Positions 1 to 7,354 of a DNA stretch of 31,604 nucleotides are shown in pieces. Position numbers and translations under genes: made by a program. This stretch comes from Corynebacterium sp. (GTDB lineage Bacteria > Actinomycetota > Actinomycetes > Mycobacteriales > Mycobacteriaceae), in assembly GCF_022712275.1 (NCBI RefSeq), contig NZ_JALAGU010000044.1, forward strand, positions 1-31,604, written 5' to 3'. Position 1 is the first letter of the stretch; each line of letters opens with the position of its first letter. The notes under the pieces were generated by a model. That model worked only from the letters and a program-made list of their open reading frames with translations. It ran no database searches and had not been told where the DNA came from.

Positions 1-6
1 CGCTCG

Positions 7-68
7 GCAGTGTCCGCATCACGCATCCTGAGGTCGTTCTGACCTCAGTCGGAACGACCTGACACTGC
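7..68. repeat. Nested and alternative inverted repeats
   Basis: Three perfect inverted repeats share this stretch. An 8-bp outer pair lies at 7-14 and 61-68. A 9-bp pair lies at 31-39 and 52-60. An 8-bp pair at 28-35 and 41-48 overlaps the second and cannot form at the same time. I see no coding sequence here. The structure could be a regulatory RNA leader, an operator cluster, or the terminator of a gene left of the window. It sits 35 bp before the strong hairpin at 103-148. Confidence 0.5.
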
Positions 69-102
69 GTGTCGCCGACATCATGAGCTCCCCGCTGACG
101 CG

Positions 103-148
103 CAGAAGGGCCCCGCACCGATCCTCGGATCAGTGCGGGGCCCTTCTG
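103..148. terminator. Strong bidirectional terminator-like hairpin
   Basis: A perfect 16-bp inverted repeat (103-118 with 133-148) has a 14-nt loop that itself contains a 5-bp repeat. The stem is very GC-rich (GGGGCCC core), and each outer end is an AGAAGG/CCTTCT edge with no long T-run. It probably ends transcription of whatever lies left of the window. It also separates that DNA from the pckG remnant, which therefore has no visible promoter. Confidence 0.65.
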
Positions 149-199
149 ACTGGTGTGCTGTCGGCCCGAGTGGCCGGGAAGCCGTCGGCTACCCGGTGA

Positions 200-1596
200 C
201 CGTGGAGACTGCTACTCGGCGCGCCCACTGTCCCGGACACCCTGCCCGACACTGTCCGTGAGTTCGTCACACACTGGACCTCCGTCACCCGCCCCGCCCG
301 TATCGAGGTCATCGACGCCTCCGACGATGCCCGGCTCATCGGCGAAGCCCACGCCGGCGTCTACAACAACTGGCGTCCCGCCGACGAGGTGAAAGCCGAG
401 CTCCTCCCCCGTCTGACCGGGGCGTCCGAAGGCAGGACGATGTACGTCGTCCCCTACCTCATGGCCGTGCCCGGCAGCCCCCCTGTCGCCGCACGCCCTC
501 GGCGTGGAGCTCACCGACGAGCGGACCATCATCCACTTCGGCTCCGCCTACGGCGGCAACGCCCTGCTCGGAAAGATCGCCCACGGCCTGCGCCTGGCGT
601 CCTACGACGGTTGGCGGTCCGGGGAGTTCCCCGCCGAACAGTTCATGCTGCTCGGTATCGAGGACACCGTCACCGGGAAGACACGGCACGTCGTCGGCGG
701 TTTCCCCAGCGCGTCCGACAAGACGAACCTGGCGATCGAGGCGATCCACCCCGGCACCGGCACGATCTTCACCGACGTGGCCTACAACGAGCTCACCGAG
801 GAGGTCTGGTGGGAGGGCCGGACCCCCGCCCCGCCGGCGGACGTCACCGGGTGGCGGGACTGGACCGGCGAGCTCATCGCCGAGCGTCCCGCCGACCGGA
901 AGGACGACCCCGAGGGCCCACCCCAACAGCCGGTTCACCACCACGCTCGCCAATGTCACCACCCTGGCCCCGGATGCCGGGGATGCCGCCGGCGTTCCCG
1001 TGGACCTGGTCATCTTCGGTGGCCGGACCCGGGACCGTGAGCCACTGACCCCGCGTGGTCGACGGTAGTGCGGCCGGCGTCTACGACGGTCTGACCCTCG
1101 GCGCGGAGGCGACCTTCGCCGCCGAAGGTGTCGACGGCCAGCTGCGCTACGACCCGATGTCCATGCGCCCCTTCCTCTCCTATCCGGAGGGACGGTACGC
1201 GCAGCACTGGCTCGACGTGCTCGGCCGTGTCACCGAGCCGCCGACCTTCGCCCACGTCAACTGGTTCCAGCGCGAACCCGAGACCGGCCGCTACCTGTGG
1301 CCCGGCTTCCGGGAGAACCTGCGGGTGCTGCTCTGGTTGCTCACCTGTCGCGAGGGTTCGGTGAGCGGGACGCGGACTCCGGTGGGTGTTGTCCCCACCG
1401 CCGGTGAACTCGACCTCACCGGCCTGGACATTCCGGACGCTGACCTGGCCACCCTGCCCAGCATCGACCCGGAACGGTGGGAGGCCGAGATGCGGTCCCG
1501 GACCGCACACCTCGATGCCTTCTCCGGACTGCCGGACGAGGTATGGCAGGGGCCCACCGTGACATGGCGGCGGCCATCGCCACCACCGCATGCTGA
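200..1596 (+). pseudogene. pckG: Decayed phosphoenolpyruvate carboxykinase (GTP)
   Basis: Conceptual translation in pieces matches GTP-dependent PEP carboxykinase, the oxaloacetate-to-PEP step of gluconeogenesis. Frame 2 (from about 200) carries VREFVTHW, YNNWRPADE and GRTMYVVPY. Frame 3 (about 490-900) carries GSAYGGNALLGK, FPSASDKTNLA and WWEG. Frame 1 (about 916-1050) carries VIFGGRTRDREPL. Frame 2 returns (1055-1550) with LRYDPMSMRPF, VNWFQRE and RYLWPGF. Frame 1 finishes at TGA 1594-1596. At least four frameshifts are therefore needed. Internal segments are also missing, including the kinase-2 VGDDIAW region, and the phosphate-binding ACGKTN motif reads ASDKTN, losing the reactive Cys and a loop Gly. 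There is no start codon: a TGA at 197-199 precedes the first homologous frame. It is certainly non-functional. Whether an intact copy exists elsewhere cannot be seen here. Confidence 0.9.
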
Positions 1597-1620
1597 CCGG
1601 GGTGCCCGGGCAGACCGGCT

Positions 1621-1699
1621 GTTCACCCGGAATACAACTCACGCTGTGTCGCTTTCCGCCCTGGAAAACAGCACGGTGTGTGATGTATCTGAGGTGAAC
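1621..1699. repeat. 79-bp interspersed palindromic element, copy 1 (degenerate left arm)
   Basis: This stretch shares its whole right arm (TGTGATGTATCTGAGGTGAAC, ending at 1699) and its central GGAAAA and AGCAC blocks with the element at 12983-13061. Both copies span 79 bp between the outer GTTCAC and GTGAAC ends. The left arm here has diverged (GTTCACCCGGAATACAA), so the palindrome is imperfect. It lies just after the pckG remnant and before the 3' end of the HAD gene on the opposite strand, a spot typical of intergenic palindromic repeats. Confidence 0.8.
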
Positions 1700-1734
1700 G
1701 CGGGAGTGGGGACGTGATCGCGGGAGGCCCGGTC

Positions 1735-2634
1735 TCAGAACCAGCGCTCGAGGACCCGCGCCACGCCGTCCTCGTCATTGGACGCGGTCTGGTGGTCAGT
1801 GGCGGCGGCCACCTCGTCCACCGCGTTCCCCATCGCGAAACCGTGCCCCGCCCAACGCAGCATCGCCAGATCATTGGGCATGTCACCGAAGGCCACGACC
1901 GTCGTGGGGTCGATGTCCGGCACGGCATCCGCACCGACGTCCGATCCCGAGGCGTCCCCCAGCGCATGGGCCAGCCCCGACAACTTGGTGACACCCGGGA
2001 CGTTGACCTCCAGCAGGCCACCGTGGAAAGACCAGGTCACGTGGGCGTCCGTCGGGTCGACGACCGGGTTGACCAGCTCGAACATGTCGGCGGAAAGCAT
2101 GCTCTCGTGCCGGACCAGCAGCTTCACCGCGGGCTTCGACAGCAGCACATCACGGGTCTCCACGGCGTGTTCGTCGGTGACCCAGGCGTGCGGATACGCG
2201 GGCTCCACCGCGAAAAGCTCCGACGCCCGGTCGAAGGCGCTGGTCCCGGTGCGCTCCACGGCGAAACTCACCGGCCCCAGGCCCATCCGGGCCAGCGGGG
2301 CGGCGGTGGCCTCGAGAATCCCGCGGGTCACCCGGCGCAGGACCGCGGGTGCCAGCTCGGCGGCGTAGGTGATGCGGTCGGTGGCCGCGTCATAGACCAC
2401 GGCCCCGTTGGCGCAGACGCACACCGGGGTGATGGCCAGCTGTTCGACGACCGGCAGCATCCACCGCGCCGGCCGTCCGGAGGCGAGGATGAACCGCGCA
2501 CCGGAGGCGACGGCTCTGCCGATGACCTCCCGGGTGCGGGGTGAGACCCGGTCCGCGGAGGTCAGCAGGGTGCCGTCGAGGTCACTGATGATCAGTGACG
2601 GGGCGGCGGTCAACGCTTCAGCAGTTTCTTCCAC
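1735..2634 (-). CDS. Cof-type HAD-IIB family hydrolase
   Basis: This 299-aa protein is a haloacid-dehalogenase phosphatase of the Cof/IIB class, which usually acts on sugar phosphates or other small phosphoesters in the cytoplasm. Motif I is DLDGT, with nucleophile Asp18 and acid/base Asp20. Motif II is the Ser in ILASGRP. Motif III is the Lys of KPAVKLL or KLSG. Motif IV is GDMPND near residue 250. The roughly 100-residue insertion between motifs II and III is the C2 cap typical of class IIB. The ATG at 2634 overlaps the 3' end of the acyltransferase gene by 25 bp, suggesting coupling in a serS-plsC-HAD transcript. The substrate cannot be predicted. Confidence 0.9.
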   Translation of the reverse strand: MEETAEALTAAPSLIISDLDGTLLTSADRVSPRTREVIGRAVASGARFILASGRPARWMLPVVEQLAITPVCVCANGAVVYDAATDRITYAAELAPAVLRRVTRGILEATAAPLARMGLGPVSFAVERTGTSAFDRASELFAVEPAYPHAWVTDEHAVETRDVLLSKPAVKLLVRHESMLSADMFELVNPVVDPTDAHVTWSFHGGLLEVNVPGVTKLSGLAHALGDASGSDVGADAVPDIDPTTVVAFGDMPNDLAMLRWAGHGFAMGNAVDEVAAATDHQTASNDEDGVARVLERWF

Positions 2635-3536
2635 AGTGGCTTCTTCTCCGGTTCCGGCTTCGACGCCTTCCCGGCCTCACGGGCGGCCCGCTCCTCGCGG
2701 CGCTTCCGGGCGTCCTCCCGGTCCTTGACCGTGGCCTCCTCCAACGACGGAGCGGAGCCGCCGAGGGACACCGGCATCCAGTTCTCCCCTTCCGGGAAGG
2801 GACCGTAGAGCTCGTCGTAGCGGGCGCGCACCTCATCGAGGCCGGTGGCCATCGCGTCGTGCAGACGCTGCGCGGAAGCCTTCGCGTCCTCGGTGACCTC
2901 GACGGGTTCCCGGACGGAGACGATGAGGTCGGCACTCTTCAGCCGCCAGATCGGTTTGCGTCCCTTCGTCCAGATCCGCTGCGAACCCCAGATCACCACG
3001 GGGATCAGCGGGACGCCGGCCTCGTGTGCGATGCGCGCGGCACCGTCCTTGACCTCCTTGATCTCGAAGGAGCGGGAGATCGTGGCCTCCGGGAAGATGC
3101 CGATGAGTTCACCACCGGCGGCGCGCTCGGTCGCCTCCTTGACGGACGCCGCACCATCGGCGCGGTCCACGGGGATGTGCTTGCATCCGCTCATCGCGGG
3201 GCCGGCGACGGGGTTGTCCCAGATCTCCTTCTTCGCCATGAAGCGGACGAGGCGTCCACCCTGGTAGGCGGCGGGGATGCCGCCGAAGACGAAGTCCCAG
3301 TAGCCGGTGTGGTTGACCGCCAGGACCGCACCACCGGTGGCGGGGATACGCTCCGGGTGCTGGATCTCCACGTTGAGGTGCTGCATCCGGCGCATCCACA
3401 GCTTCGCGAAGGGGATGATGAGCCGGCCGTAGAACGGTTCCCGCGACTCCGGGTGCGGCGGGGTGTCCGGCACCTCGGGGAGGACAGTGAAACCCTTGGG
3501 GAGCCAGAAGTGGTCGCGGGGCAGCTTGAATGCCAT
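2610..3536 (-). CDS. 1-acyl-sn-glycerol-3-phosphate acyltransferase family protein
   Basis: This 308-aa protein of the PlsC/LPLAT family transfers acyl groups to lysophosphatidate-like acceptors in membrane lipid synthesis. The catalytic HX4D block is NHTGYWD (His76, Asp81). Acceptor motif III is FPEATIS (148-154), and motif IV is VPLIPVV (175-181). The C-terminus, from about residue 270, is a highly charged Arg/Lys/Glu tail ending in a basic amphipathic stretch that may bind membrane. The gene starts 32 bp after serS in the same direction and overlaps the HAD gene downstream. Which acceptor it uses is not clear from sequence. Corynebacteria usually have several paralogues, so I do not assign plsC. 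Confidence 0.9.
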   Translation of the reverse strand: MAFKLPRDHFWLPKGFTVLPEVPDTPPHPESREPFYGRLIIPFAKLWMRRMQHLNVEIQHPERIPATGGAVLAVNHTGYWDFVFGGIPAAYQGGRLVRFMAKKEIWDNPVAGPAMSGCKHIPVDRADGAASVKEATERAAGGELIGIFPEATISRSFEIKEVKDGAARIAHEAGVPLIPVVIWGSQRIWTKGRKPIWRLKSADLIVSVREPVEVTEDAKASAQRLHDAMATGLDEVRARYDELYGPFPEGENWMPVSLGGSAPSLEEATVKDREDARKRREERAAREAGKASKPEPEKKPLWKKLLKR

Positions 3537-3568
3537 GGAGTGTCTCTACCTCTTCTACGTCTTCGGTT

Positions 3569-4843
3569 CTACTTGCTCTTGGGTGTCAGGACGTCCTTGC
3601 CGATGAACGGGCGCAGTGCCTCGGGGACGACGACGGAGCCGTCGGCCTGCTGGTTGTTCTCGAGGATCGCGACGAGCCACCGGGTGGTGGCCAGGGTGCC
3701 GTTGAGCGTGGCGGCGGTCTGAGCCTTGCCGTTCTCGTCACGGTAGCGGGTCTTGAGGCGCCGCGCCTGGAAAGTGGTGCAGTTCGAGGTGGAGGTCAGC
3801 TCGCGGTAGGTGTTCTGGGTCGGGACCCAGGCCTCGGTGTCGAACTTGCGGGACGCGGAGGAGCCCAGGTCACCGCCGGCGACGTCGATGACGCGGTAGG
3901 GCACCTCGACGGCGGCGAGCATGTCCTTCTCCATGGCCAGCAGCTGCTGGTGGATCTCCTCGGCGTCCTCCGGCTTGGCGTAGACGAACATCTCGACCTT
4001 GTCGAACTGGTGGACGCGGAGGATGCCGCGGGTGTCCTTGCCGTAGGAACCGGCCTCACGGCGGAAGCAGGAGGACCAGCCGGCGTACTTCACCGGCCCC
4101 TCGGAGAGGTCGATGATCTCGTCGGAGTGGTAGCCGGCAAGAGCCACCTCGGAGGTGCCGACGAGGAAGAGGTCGTCCTCGTCGAGGTGGTAGATCTCGT
4201 CGGCGTGGGCGCCGAGGAAGCCGGTGCCGGCCATGATCTCGGGGCGCACGAGCACCGGCGGGATCATGAGCTGGAAGCCGTGCTCGACGGCCTTTCGGGC
4301 GGCGAGCTGCAGCATGGCGAGTTGGAGCAGGGCACCGTCGCCGGTGAGGAAGTAGAAGCGGGCGCCGGAGACCTTGGCACCGCGCTCCATGTCGATCAGG
4401 CCGAGGGACTCGCCGAGTTCCAGGTGGTCCTTGGGCTCGAAGTCGAACTCGCGCGGGGTGCCGATGTGTTCAAGGACGACGAAATCGTCCTCGCCACCGG
4501 CCGGGGCACCGGTGACGATATTGGAGATCTTGAACTGGAGGTCGTGGACGTCCTGCTCGGCGATCTTCTCGTCGGCCTCGATCTTCCTGACGGCCTCGGC
4601 GAGCTCCTTGCCCTTGGCCTTGAGCTGCTCACGCTCCTCAGGGGTGGCGTCCTTCATCTGCGTGCCCATGGACCTGGAGTAGGCCTTGGCCTCGCTACGG
4701 GAGGTGTCCGCGGCGGCGATGAGGTCGCGTCGGCGCTGATCGGCCTCCAGGAGCTGGTCGACCAGCGACGGGTCCTCGCCACGGGTGCGCTGTGAATCTC
4801 GGACGACGTCAGGGTTCTCCCGGAGGAACTTCAGATCAATCAT
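3569..4843 (-). CDS. serS: Seryl-tRNA synthetase
   Basis: This 424-aa class II aminoacyl-tRNA synthetase charges tRNA-Ser. The N-terminus MIDLKFLRENP begins the long antiparallel coiled-coil arm, residues about 1-110, which grips the tRNA variable arm. Class II motif 2 is FRREAGSYGKDTRG followed by RVHQFDKVE. Motif 3 is in the region containing LNGTLATTRW, preceded by TSTSNCTTFQARR. An in-frame ATG lies 33 bp upstream, but it would place the start beyond the promoter. The 4843 start matches the family N-terminus and sits 7 nt after a TAAGCT hexamer, so I choose it. It heads the serS-plsC-HAD operon and diverges from the septum-domain gene across only 41 bp. Confidence 0.97.
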   Translation of the reverse strand: MIDLKFLRENPDVVRDSQRTRGEDPSLVDQLLEADQRRRDLIAAADTSRSEAKAYSRSMGTQMKDATPEEREQLKAKGKELAEAVRKIEADEKIAEQDVHDLQFKISNIVTGAPAGGEDDFVVLEHIGTPREFDFEPKDHLELGESLGLIDMERGAKVSGARFYFLTGDGALLQLAMLQLAARKAVEHGFQLMIPPVLVRPEIMAGTGFLGAHADEIYHLDEDDLFLVGTSEVALAGYHSDEIIDLSEGPVKYAGWSSCFRREAGSYGKDTRGILRVHQFDKVEMFVYAKPEDAEEIHQQLLAMEKDMLAAVEVPYRVIDVAGGDLGSSASRKFDTEAWVPTQNTYRELTSTSNCTTFQARRLKTRYRDENGKAQTAATLNGTLATTRWLVAILENNQQADGSVVVPEALRPFIGKDVLTPKSK

Positions 4844-4850
4844 GACGACC

Positions 4851-4856
4851 AGCTTA
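4851..4856 (-). promoter_or_regulatory. -10 element of serS, leaderless spacing
   Basis: TAAGCT on the minus strand is followed by 7 nt and then the serS ATG, predicting a transcript that begins at the start codon. It lies back to back with the CACAAT hexamer of the divergent gene. Confidence 0.55.
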
Positions 4857-4871
4857 GCGGCACCGACGTGA

Positions 4872-4877
4872 CACAAT
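4872..4877 (+). promoter_or_regulatory. -10 element of the septum-domain gene, leaderless spacing
   Basis: CACAAT is followed by 7 nt and then ATG at 4885. The alternative in-frame ATG at 4876 overlaps this hexamer, which is why 4885 is the preferred start. Confidence 0.5.
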
Positions 4878-4884
4878 GGTCAGC

Positions 4885-5961
4885 ATGTCCTCTGAAACGC
4901 CCTCGCCGTCCCCTGAGCGTCCTGAGCAGACTGAGCAGACTGGGTCCGCTGAGCCGGTTGCGCAGACTGAGTCCGCTGAGCGTCCACTACATCCGCGCCG
5001 TCGCCGCGTCCTGAAGACCGTGCTCGTCGCCGCCCTGTGCGGTGGCGTGGCAGCGGCGATGTACGCGGTCGTCAGCCCGGACGGGTCCAGCCCGGTTGTC
5101 CCGGAGAAGAACGATGTCGCGTCCGAGCCGGCGTCCTTCACCGACGCGGACGAGGGCAGCTGCCTGAACTGGACGCAGGATGGGGAAGTGACGCGCGACA
5201 TCGTCACGGTGGACTGCGCGCAGCCGCACCGCTTCGAGGTCGCGACCAGGGAGGACCTGTCGCAGTACCCGACCAGTGAGTTCGGGGAGGACGCCCCGCA
5301 GCCGGATCTGGAGCGCCAGGCGCAGCTGACCGCGGAGGTGTGCACCGGCCCGGTGACGGAGTACATGGGCGGGAAGCTGGACCCGAACGGCCGGTACACG
5401 ATCTCGCCGATCCTGCCGCCGGCGGAGGGCTGGGCCGAGGGTGACCGCACGATGCTCTGCGGCGTCATGGAGACGGACGCCGACGGCACCGCCGAGGAGG
5501 TCACCGGTGTGGCCGCCGGTTCAGACCAGTCACGCTTCTCGGAGGTGGACGCCTGCGTCCGTGCCAACGGGAACACGGCGACCGAGGTACCGTGTGAGCA
5601 GCCGCATTCGTGGCAGGTGACGAAGGTCGTGAACCTGGGCGACAACTTCGACGGCGCATGGCCGACCGTGGACGACCAGAACAAGTGGCTGGCCGGAATA
5701 TGCCAGGCGGCGGCGGTCGATTACCTGGGTGGCGGGGACGCCGGAGACGAGGCGCTGTACCAGTCGACGCTGGCCCCGTTCTGGACCTCGATCGCGGAGG
5801 ACTCCTGGAACGCCGGCTCGCGCACGGTGAACTGTGCACTGACGAAGGGACGCGAAGGCGACGACGCGGGCTTCGCTGACCTGGCCGGTGACGTGCGCGG
5901 CGATTTCACCATTGACGGCAACCCGCCGGAGCCGCAGCCGACGCGGAACCCGCGGCGGTAG
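4885..5961 (+). CDS. Septum-formation-domain membrane-anchored protein
   Basis: This 358-aa protein has a Pro/Glu/Thr-rich cytoplasmic N-terminus (1-37), a basic RRRR stop-transfer cluster and one membrane helix near residues 42-63 (VLKTVLVAALCGGVAAAMYAV). A large extracytoplasmic part follows. That part contains two similar Cys-containing segments (GSCLNW with VDCAQPHRFEV, and DACVRANG with VPCEQPHSWQV). This is the pattern of the actinobacterial septum-formation family (Pfam Septum_form), whose role is not biochemically defined. Paired cysteines suggest disulfides outside the membrane. The start at 4885 is chosen from the -10 spacing; 4876 is the alternative. It diverges from serS, and a hairpin follows the stop. 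Confidence 0.8.
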   Translation: MSSETPSPSPERPEQTEQTGSAEPVAQTESAERPLHPRRRRVLKTVLVAALCGGVAAAMYAVVSPDGSSPVVPEKNDVASEPASFTDADEGSCLNWTQDGEVTRDIVTVDCAQPHRFEVATREDLSQYPTSEFGEDAPQPDLERQAQLTAEVCTGPVTEYMGGKLDPNGRYTISPILPPAEGWAEGDRTMLCGVMETDADGTAEEVTGVAAGSDQSRFSEVDACVRANGNTATEVPCEQPHSWQVTKVVNLGDNFDGAWPTVDDQNKWLAGICQAAAVDYLGGGDAGDEALYQSTLAPFWTSIAEDSWNAGSRTVNCALTKGREGDDAGFADLAGDVRGDFTIDGNPPEPQPTRNPRR

Positions 5962-6287
5962 GGGTCCCGGGGGACCCGGTCTGGGAACTGCCTGGCGGAC
6001 TGGTCCTGGCCGGATGCCCACATGCCGAATCCGAACGTCGCGAGCATGAGGATCACCGCCGGAGCGAGCTGCATGAGTTTCCCGCCGACCGACAGGGGCC
6101 ACACGGTTCCTGGAGCGGTCGGAATCCGGCTGTCGGCGTCCTCGGGACTCGCACGGGTCGCGACGTCCTGGACCAGCAGCAGAAGGAGGAGCGCTGCCAC
6201 TGCGAGCGGGACGGCATACTGCACCGCCCAGTTACTCCCGACGGCCAGGACGCCGCGACCGATGACTCTTCCGACTCGTTCACCCAT
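5721..6287 (-). CDS. Hypothetical two-helix membrane protein overlapping a convergent gene
   Basis: The first 110 or so codons look genuine. They have strong G/C third positions and encode a membrane helix near residues 24-40 (YAVPLAVAALLLLLLVQ), a loop, and a second helix near 72-92 (LAPAVILMLATFGFGMW). The remaining 80 codons run antisense through the 3' end of the septum-domain gene and read as low-quality Ser/Pro/Arg-rich sequence. Either the original stop codon was lost or the real protein is shorter than the open frame. I do not recognise the family. There is no clear ribosome-binding site before the ATG. Confidence 0.45.
   Translation of the reverse strand: MGERVGRVIGRGVLAVGSNWAVQYAVPLAVAALLLLLLVQDVATRASPEDADSRIPTAPGTVWPLSVGGKLMQLAPAVILMLATFGFGMWASGQDQSARQFPDRVPRDPYRRGFRVGCGSGGLPSMVKSPRTSPARSAKPASSPSRPFVSAQFTVREPAFQESSAIEVQNGASVDWYSASSPASPPPR
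5962..5977 (+). terminator. Short GC hairpin after the septum-domain gene
   Basis: A compact GGGTCC/GGACCC stem with a 4-nt loop starts immediately after the stop codon. There is no T-run, so termination strength is uncertain. Confidence 0.35.
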
Positions 6288-6479
6288 ACTTAGCCCCGTG
6301 AATTACCCCGTGTAACTCTCAGCGCTTCTTCATCACTGTCGCCTCCCCACACGCTGCGTCGCAACCTTGCTGTCGCACCCCACCGCGTCCCACCGCAGGA
6401 ACCCGCCGCAACTACACTCGGCCCCAGCAACTGAACCCGCGGTACATCCACCCCAACACCAGCACTCCGGAGGCTCCCC

Positions 6480-6827
6480 ATGGTCGAGGTCACCGACGAA
6501 GAATTCGAGGAACTCGTCGACCGGGGACTCGACATGATCCCCCGGAAACTCCTCAACAGCCTGAACAACGTCGCCATCGTCGTCGAGGACCGCAACGAGG
6601 AAGACCCCACCCTCCTCGGCCTGTATCACGGGGTCGCACTCACCGAGCGCTCCGTCGAATGGCCGACGTACCTGCCGGACAAGATCAGCATTTACCGGGG
6701 CGCCCTGTGCGACTGGTGCCGCGACCACGATGAGCTGGTGGAGCAGGTCGCCATCACCGTCGTCCACGAAATCGGACACCACTTCGGCATCGACGACGCC
6801 CGGCTCCACGAACTCGGTTGGGGTTAG
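6480..6827 (+). CDS. Minimal zincin-like metallopeptidase
   Basis: This 115-aa protein matches the small bacterial metallopeptidase family (Pfam Zincin_1). The signature is HEIGHHFGIDD near residues 98-108: two zinc-ligand His residues, the catalytic Glu, and the extended HHFG-DD part typical of this family. The N-terminus MVEVTDEEFEELVDRGLD is the usual acidic helix, and the length is normal. GGAG lies 7 nt before the ATG. The substrate is unknown; members are cytoplasmic and often sit in variable contexts. It has no operon partner here, with 190 bp of non-coding DNA upstream. Confidence 0.9.
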   Translation: MVEVTDEEFEELVDRGLDMIPRKLLNSLNNVAIVVEDRNEEDPTLLGLYHGVALTERSVEWPTYLPDKISIYRGALCDWCRDHDELVEQVAITVVHEIGHHFGIDDARLHELGWG

Positions 6828-6862
6828 ACCCGGGCGCCCTTCATGTCGGGCCCTCCACCCCG

Positions 6863-7280
6863 TCAGGGACGGTAGATGTAGAGGTCGGTGGAGTCATCCT
6901 GGACCAGGAACGGGCTATCGCTCGCCTTCCGTCCTTCCTCGGTCACTGTGGCCCGGACCGTCAGGACACCGCCACCCGGTGAGCGTCATCCAGGGTGTCA
7001 CTGGTCAGAGGCATCGTCAGCTCCTTGCCCGTGATCGATGAATGGTACCGATAGGACGGCTTCCCACCAGCGAAGACGATACTCAACGGGTCGCAGTGCC
7101 CGACCGCCGTGATCCCGGATTTCACTCCGAGCTGCTCCACCGCGATGCCGGCGACGCGGACGATGTCGCAGACGCCTTCTCCGCTCCGCCTGCGGAACTG
7201 CAACTCCCCAGGGAGACTGCGGCCGCCACAGATACCGCAGCGACGGGAGGGTGAAATGAACCTGAAGAGAGTGACGTCAT
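6863..7280 (-). pseudogene. Frameshifted small lipoprotein gene
   Basis: Three pieces in different minus-strand frames make one plausible protein. From ATG 7280 the first frame gives a hydrophobic signal segment (VAAVSVAAAVSLGSC) with a lipobox Cys and a Ser/Ala-rich linker, and it then hits a stop. Near 7130-7150 the neighbouring frame continues with EQLGVKSGITAVGHCDPLS and SYRYHSSITGKELTMPL up to DDAHR. A second shift near 6965-6975 gives LTVRATVTEEGRKASDSP and DDSTDLYIYRP, ending at 6863. Each piece is coding-like and none stands alone. The family is not recognised. Sequencing error cannot be excluded for either shift. Confidence 0.5.
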
Positions 7281-7354
7281 GCGCTGAGTATGCGTTGGGC
7301 CCCCGGGCCCCGCACCGGCCCTGCGCTAGTTGCCGGCAAGACAGGTCCCGCAGG

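Noticed and set aside
2595..3722. 375-aa plus-strand frame opposite the acyltransferase
   Set aside because: It is antisense to an intact HX4D acyltransferase; no motif or ribosome-binding site.
3530..4795. 421-aa plus-strand frame opposite serS
   Set aside because: It lies fully antisense to serS, whose class II motifs are intact, and its repetitive Val/Leu/Gly/Glu content is typical of a shadow frame.
7297..7310. GC-only palindromic run after proP as a terminator
   Set aside because: The GGGCCC/CCCGGG blocks give no stable stem with a proper loop, and there is no T-run.
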